A stretch of DNA of 64,000 bases, taken from Pseudoalteromonas sp. 3D05 (GTDB lineage: Bacteria > Pseudomonadota > Gammaproteobacteria > Enterobacterales > Alteromonadaceae). The DNA lies in NCBI RefSeq assembly GCF_002723455.1, contig NZ_PDUS01000001.1:440038-504037 (forward strand). The letters are read 5' to 3'. Below are positions 63,796-64,000 of the stretch, one piece after another. The notes beneath the pieces were generated by a model. It searched no databases. It had not been told where the DNA came from and saw nothing but the letters and a program-made list of their open reading frames with translations. Numbering within the stretch: position 1 is the stretch's first letter; the number at the start of each line of letters is the position of its first letter. The position numbers and the translations under genes are program-made.

Positions 63796-64000
63796 TTAAT
63801 TTTCATTTTGGCTGTTGTCTTTACGTAATTGAGACACATCAAATACATAATTAGCCTGTTTAGTGCGAAATAAGGAGAGCTGTTTAAAATCTAAAAAAGT
63901 CCAATCCGCAATGTCTATAAGGTAATCATACTGGTGAATATTGTCTTGTGTTATTACACCCAGTTCAAATTCAACCTTGGTGTTGTTTTGCCAAAAAGGA
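63796..64000 (-). CDS. 3' end of an unidentified gene (runs off the window)
   Basis: An uninterrupted frame of 67 codons enters from the window end and stops at 63796. It reads WQNNTKVEFELGVITQDN, then IHQYDYLIDIADWTF, LDFKQLSLFRTKQANYVF and DVSQLRKDNSQNEN. No start is present in the window. The family is not recognised; residues alternate hydrophobic and polar with no membrane segment. Called as coding because of codon usage like its neighbours and lack of stops over about 200 bases. Confidence 0.6.
   Translation of the reverse strand, partial: PFWQNNTKVEFELGVITQDNIHQYDYLIDIADWTFLDFKQLSLFRTKQANYVFDVSQLRKDNSQNEN

Noticed and set aside
1..64000. CRISPR arrays, tRNA or rRNA genes, prophage and intact insertion sequences
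   Set aside because: No repeated spacer pattern, cloverleaf with CCA-type end, rRNA-like stretch, integrase or transposase frame was seen.

Overview
The window looks like a chromosomal segment of a marine gammaproteobacterium, most probably Pseudoalteromonas or a close relative in the Alteromonadales. The grounds are low GC by eye (about 40%), a TonB-receptor-led polymer utilisation operon, NAD-type isocitrate dehydrogenase, a GlyGly-CTERM secreted protease, S46 and M61 peptidases, and E. coli-like his, ilvIH, ppnN/xni and rluF genes. I see no rRNA, tRNA, CRISPR array, prophage or intact insertion sequence. All assignments come from reading motifs and recalling families; no database was searched.

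Layout. 0-1.3 kb: a GAF-GGDEF diguanylate cyclase and a small charged protein. 1.4-8.8 kb: a complete histidine operon (hisGDCBHAFI) behind a leader peptide with five consecutive His codons and a multi-hairpin attenuator. 8.9-10.8 kb: a secreted protein with seven DGSG repeats, a lipoprotein and a DUF1289 protein. 10.8-13.2 kb: a hybrid PAS histidine kinase. 13.4-26.4 kb: a nine-gene minus-strand operon (TonB receptor, PLP lyase of the D-threonine aldolase/D-serine dehydratase fold, RpiR regulator, D-aminoacylase-like deacetylase, RidA, Na+/solute symporter, KDG-kinase-like PfkB kinase, GH20 hexosaminidase, SMP-30 lactonase-like protein). Its gene content fits the chitin-oxidation pathway reported from Pseudoalteromonas prydzensis, in which N-acetylglucosaminic acid is broken down by D-amino-acid-like chemistry to KDG 6-phosphate. 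It is the most interesting system in the window.

26.7-42.1 kb: S46 peptidase, GT25 glycosyltransferase, M61 peptidase, a second diguanylate cyclase followed by ppnN and xni, a DUF3192 protein with a degenerate HDOD-like protein, NAD-isocitrate dehydrogenase, and a large M6 protease with PKD repeats. 42.3-44.9 kb: ilvIH behind a Val/Leu leader peptide and attenuator, with a near-perfect 53-bp palindrome (MITE-like) lodged between attenuator and ilvI. 44.9-45.2 kb: an HU gene.

45.4-55.1 kb: a twelve-gene minus-strand operon headed by an ECF sigma factor and its ChrR-type zinc anti-sigma factor, with ybgA, photolyase, SDR, FAD oxidoreductase, DUF1365, Cfa-like methyltransferase and envelope proteins. 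This is a singlet-oxygen/photo-oxidative stress and lipid-modification regulon. 55.1-64 kb: a Lon-N-domain protein, a two-gene unit with a 38-residue membrane microprotein, a hemolysin III family protein, a LysR regulator overlapping an alkyltransferase-like gene, a divergent RND efflux pair, rluF, a structured non-coding element with terminal inverted repeats, and the 3' end of an unidentified gene.
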